Source: Magnolia sinica
Taxonomy: Eukaryota; Streptophyta; Magnoliopsida; Magnoliales; Magnoliaceae
NCBI RefSeq assembly: GCF_029962835.1
Contig: NC_080574.1
Location: 20,868,001-20,932,000, forward strand
Length of the DNA: 64,000 bases
Direction of reading: 5' to 3'
Under the pieces are notes generated by a model. That model saw nothing but the letters and a program-made list of their open reading frames with translations. It ran no database searches and had not been told where the DNA came from. A program made the translations under genes and the position numbers. This document shows positions 60,081-64,000 of the stretch, piece by piece; the first letter of the stretch is position 1; each line of letters begins with the position of its first letter.

Positions 60081-60229
60081 CAGTTTTTCTCTCTTTTTTT
60101 TAAATAAAATACACAAATACCTTCGTCATCTGTCGGATCGTATCTTTATCGAATCAAATTGGGTAGATCCCAATCCAATCTCTATCCCATCTAAGCCTTA
60201 AATCCAATTGATTGCAGTCCCCTACAATA

Positions 60230-60850
60230 ATCATATTCCACCACTCCACAGATTCTTAACCAACGCAGTTCTTGGCCTTTGTCGCACATGAGGAAACCAT
60301 GTAAGTCTACCTATATTTATCTTATTACCTAGTAGTGCAGTCCTCATCTTATCAAACCGTGTACGTCTACTTTTCCTTATCTTATTACCTAGTACTGCAG
60401 CCCTCATCTTATCACCCGTCATCTCAACATCCTAATTTTTAGTACATTTATTCTGCAAACATATTGCTCCTTAATTGCCAGACATTCTATCACATAAAGC
60501 ATGGCTGGACTTACAACCATCCTATAAAATGTTTCTTTAAGTTTGAGTAGTAAAGTCAAACACAAAATCCAGAGGCATGTTTTCATTGGTACGCCACGAA
60601 CATAAAAAATTCCACAGCCATGTTTTCATTGGTACACCACGAACGTATAAAACTCCAGAGGCACGTCTTCATTTCTTCTACTCGCTTGAATTTTATGGGC
60701 AACATCCTTCTTAACCTCTCCATTCTCATGAATCATCAATCCAAAATATCGGAAGTGGTTATTTTGGTAAAACTTCTTGGTCAGCAATCTTTAACTAATT
60801 CCTCATTTTTACTCCTATTTTTACTAAATTACACTCCATATTGCTCTGTT
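60230..60850 (-). mobile_element. RTE LINE fragment, minus strand
   Basis: The minus strand encodes TFYRMVVSPAMLYVIECLAIKEQ near 60540-60470, then NVLKIRMLR, the conserved RTE region after the reverse transcriptase. Stops follow. A block of about 65 bases ('cttattacctagta.tgcag') is repeated at about 60318 and 60381. Orientation is opposite to the fragment that follows. Confidence 0.7.
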
Positions 60851-60879
60851 CTAATCAAGATATGTTTGATGAAGTAGTA

Positions 60880-61830
60880 ACAAATACCTGGACTTTAGTA
60901 GAGAGACATGTGAGGTCCCAATAACTATAGGCTTGCGCCAAGGTTCAACATTGAACCCGTACCTTTCTATATTGGTTATGGATGAGTAAACAAGGCATTT
61001 CCAAAAAGGGATCCCATGGTGTATGTTGTTTGTAGATGACATAGTTTTGATTGACAAAATGAAGGAGAGCAAAAATACAAAGCTAAATTTATAGAATGGT
61101 GCTTCAAAATCTAAAAGATTTAAAATTTGTCAGACTAAAATAAAGCATATGGAGTACAGTTTTGATAATAATATGAGTGAGAATGAGGAATTAATAAAGA
61201 TTGCCGACAGAGAAGTGTTCGAAAATGACCACTTCCACTATCTTGGGTCAATAATTCAAGAGTAAAAAATTTTGAGAAGGATGTTGCCCATTGAATTCAT
61301 GCGAGGTGAAAGAAATGGAGATTTGCATTTGGAGTTTTATGTGATCTTCGTGTGCCACTCAAATTGAAAGGGAAGCTGACTGGATGGCTATAAGACTAGC
61401 CATGCTTTATAAAACAAAATTTTGGGCAATAAAGGGCACCATGTCCACAGGATGAGTGTACCTGAAATGTGGATGTTGAGATGGAAAGTTACATGACAAG
61501 GATAGAATTAAAAATGAACGCATTCAAGGAAATTTAAGAATAGCACTAATAAGTAAAAAGCTGAGAGAAAGTAGCTTAGATGGTTTGGTCATGTACAACA
61601 AAGACTAAGAATAGCACCCGTTAGGAGTGAATTTGTGCAAGTTCAAGGCTTTAAAAGGGCAAATGGGGTGCTAAAAAAACGTAGGTGAAGGTAGCAAGTA
61701 AAGACCTGATGACCTGTGGCCTAAGTAAGTAGTGAATTTATGACATCAAGAGTGAAATGGTGGAAAAGGATTCATGTATACAACCTCAATTAGTTGGGAT
61801 AAGGCTTAGATGATGGTGATGACTCATCAC
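60880..61830 (+). mobile_element. RTE LINE fragment, plus strand, with 3' tail
   Basis: Plus-strand text includes ITIGLRQGSTLNPYLFILVMDE near 60920-60985 and WCMLFVDDIVLID near 61017-61055, the reverse transcriptase core of plant RTE elements (YLF..VMDE and F.DDIVL). Decayed downstream text continues to the tail 'cctcaattagttgggataag' and GATGATGGTGATGA at about 61785-61822. It is broken by stops and frameshifts and lacks its 5' part. Confidence 0.8.
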
Positions 61831-62637
61831 ATTATGGGTTCCTTCTAATCAATAGTCAAAACTGCAGAATCATGGGCACTACTTGTACAAACTGGCCCCC
61901 CCATAACTTGATGCATCCCAACTGCTATTTTCCTCCTGTAAAACTGCATATGTGGCACACAAGTAACTCAACTGAACTGTCCAAAGCATCGCTCTGATGA
62001 ACAAAAATTAAGATTATTTAATTATCTGAACTATTGGTTTGATGGATATCCATGGTAATGGCAGTTAGAAGCCTAGCGCCCTTCAATATGCATATTAAAT
62101 TAACTAAAATTACCATCCCATCTCCAACTTTGCATTTCAATCCAATATAATACATTGAAAGGCTGTGCTTAAAGTAACTAACTGTTCACTCTGGTTGGCT
62201 AGGTTGTGATAAAGAGAATGGCGTGAACTTTGGATCAGGACATTACTGATGAGTCTGATGCTGCACATGCATTGGCCCCATTGTTAAATGAGAATATAGC
62301 AAGTATAGAAAAGGGAAGAGATAAGAAGAGTGCTGAGATCCATGATACCTACAAAAAGGGAAGAGATCAGACGAGCACTGAGATCCATATACTGATGAGA
62401 CAACCTCAATAGTAACGTGCACTCTATAGAAATGACACATACTACATGCACAGTTACATCTAACTGCTTTTGATTAGAGATTCAGATGCCATACAATTTC
62501 TTGCTGACTGTTAAAACAATTGCCGGATCTATACATAAAATGGCATCAGAGGCTGTTGAGCTAAGCCCTCCCTTGCATCTTCTCTTCTCCAATTATCCAT
62601 CTAGTCAATCTGCTTGGATCCCCAGCAAGGGATTTAC
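61831..62637. other. no supported gene; imperfect ~45-bp duplication
   Basis: At 62308-62390 'aaagggaagagat.ag' and 'gag..ctgagatccat' recur at a spacing of about 45 bases. No clear exon was found. This region may be intron or flank of the minus-strand candidate gene. Confidence 0.4.
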
Positions 62638-62806
62638 AGGTGGGGACGATGCCAAGGTCTGCACCAATTTGATCATACTCTTTAAGTGCAGCTTCCATTT
62701 CTGCCTCAATGAGCGCATCATCCGCACCATCTAGCCCCATGCACAACGCATCAGAGTAATGTTTCTCTTTCTCGGGATCATGTTTGAAGGGTTCCATGGC
62801 AGGGCC
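62638..62806 (-). CDS. candidate internal exon of an unrecognised host gene
   Basis: The minus strand has an acceptor (TTCCTGTAG), an open exon of 169 bases and a donor (CACCT/GTAAAT). It would encode GPAMEPFKHDPEKEKHYSDA, CMGLDGADDALIEAEMEAAL and KEYDQIGADLGIVPT, an acidic, helix-prone sequence with coding-like composition. If not spliced, the frame runs on to a stop near 62561. I do not recognise the family. A possible 27-base exon lies upstream at 63146-63172, and the rest of the gene may lie past the window end. It could also be a gene fragment. Confidence 0.45.
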
Positions 62807-63145
62807 CTACAGGAACATTGTAACCAGATTAAGCACAATATGAACTGGCCATGGAAATTTTATATATATATAAAGGAAGAAAGAATGAAACTAAGGGATT
62901 GCCATGGAAGTCGATGGAGAAATGGGCTCATATTGTTTTTATAAGGGATATACCCATCTTTGCAATCGTCAGAACAAAAAGAAGTAAACAGCTTAACATG
63001 TACTTCTCATAATGGCAAAAATGTGACAGTTGGGCATATAGCATAAGCATTGACAAACATCAACAACAAATCATGATAGAAAGGTCATCAAACAGAGGAG
63101 AATGCTGCCAGCTCATATATGGACAAGCTTGGTGGGTGTGCATAC

Positions 63146-63172
63146 CTCTGTAGCTGGTGGTGCCGCATGTTC
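63146..63172 (-). CDS. possible 27-base exon, same minus-strand gene
   Basis: Between acceptor TTAACTAG and donor ACAGAG/GTATGC lies an exon reading EHAAPPATE that joins in phase with GPAMEPF of the next exon. The evidence is splice sites and phase only. Confidence 0.25.
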
Positions 63173-64000
63173 CTAGTTAAATTGTGATTTGGCACTTGCA
63201 TATTGTGCATACCAATTTGACCGATGACTGCACCATTCTGGATTGTCCGTGAAAGATACAGCATGGCATGACTTTGTTATCATATTTAATATGAGGGAGC
63301 ATACAATCAGCATTTTAAATAGCATACAATACATAATGTGGCTGATGCACTGCATTGGAGATGTAATCAGCTACATCAGTACCACAACACTTACACTACA
63401 GTAAATCTGAAATTGATCTTAGCATGAATAACAGGTTTCCTTAATTAGTTGAGTTCCTAGTTGGTTTTACTTGTTGCACAAGTTATTGAGTCCTTCTAGT
63501 TTATCTATGCTTTCTAAGTAGTTGAGTGTTTCTAGGACTGATTATAACCCTGTACTTGGGCCAAAAAGAGAAAGGCAATGTTCATAGGATTGTTTATGAT
63601 GTCAGGTTAGAACCAACAGGGAGTGCTTTGAATTCAAGAAAGACTGTGATGTACTCAGACCTAAAAGGGCATCCAAGTCAAAAAGTACGGTTTTGGCTGT
63701 ATCACCGTGCAAGGATTCGGTTGGCCAAACTTGCTGCCAATCTCTTCATTAGTGGCATGATGCAAGGACATGTGATGACCTAATCCTAAATCCATGTATG
63801 ATCAGGTTAAAGAATGTTCAAGTAAATACACAAATCAACTAACCGTTTCCAATCAAAGGGATTAAGTAAATTTCAACACAAAGATGAGGTTATGCCGTTA
63901 GGATCATGCCCCTTAGCATAAAATCATGTAAACAGTAAAAATGGACCTAGGGATATGAGGATATCCCAGATCTAGCATAAGTCAGTCCACGGTTAAGTTT
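63173..64000. other. no supported gene
   Basis: The plus-strand open frame at 63526-63783 shows no recognisable domain. Further exons of the minus-strand candidate may lie here, but I cannot place any. Confidence 0.45.

Noticed and set aside
62230-62412. 60-codon plus-strand frame with repeated KGRD..S.EIH text
   Set aside because: It reflects an imperfect 45-bp DNA duplication and has no recognisable family.
63181-63290. Minus-strand frame reading QNGAVIGQIGMHNMQVPNHNL, glutamine- and histidine-rich, possible exon
   Set aside because: It ends at the same donor (ACAGAG/GTATGC) but in a phase that does not join the downstream candidate exon, and its acceptor is weak.
63526-63783. 85-codon plus-strand frame
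   Set aside because: No domain or splice context supports it, and chance open frames of this length are common here.

Overview
This window is nuclear DNA from a flowering plant with a repeat-rich genome. It has intron-containing genes, a plant-type tRNA gene, Ty1/copia and Ty3/gypsy retroelements, L1 and RTE LINE pieces, hAT, Harbinger-like and Mutator-like MITEs, and many microsatellites. A magnoliid-like genome is a guess from the style of the dispersed repeats and is not proven. No bacterial, organellar or CRISPR features were seen.

Layout. 1-8562 is dominated by a decayed Ty1/copia element (1600-8422) bracketed by a direct repeat of 139 bp that looks perfect by eye. 8563-16383 is intergenic: a non-autonomous hAT element (9071-9630) that carries pieces resembling a pentatricopeptide-repeat (PPR) gene, several copies of a foldback MITE family, and a perfect 44-bp tandem duplication. 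16384-30750 is one large minus-strand Ty3/gypsy chromovirus relic with 3.0-3.7-kb LTRs, a 5-bp target duplication (TAGGC) and an additional reading frame upstream of gag. 30751-37300 is intergenic with nested MITEs.

37356-about 50900 holds the one clearly recognisable protein gene. It encodes a bZIP-type protein of 371 residues closely resembling plant proteins of the Arabidopsis At4g06598 type. It has a non-coding first exon, four coding exons, a 7.8-kb intron filled with transposon debris and a probable GC-AG intron. 53525-53598 is a tRNA-Arg (anticodon TCG) gene. 50900-61830 is otherwise repeats: a Mutator-like MITE with a 10-bp target duplication, a second hAT/PPR element, a gypsy relic, long GA and TA microsatellites, a 71-bp tandem repeat and RTE LINE fragments in opposite orientations. 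Around 62638-63172 the minus strand carries one or two candidate exons of an unrecognised host gene that may continue beyond the window.

The host genes show no functional linkage. The main interest is genome dynamics: host-gene capture by a small hAT family, nested insertions, an unexplained long flank duplication, scrambled LTR sequence, and the non-canonical basic region and intron of the bZIP gene.
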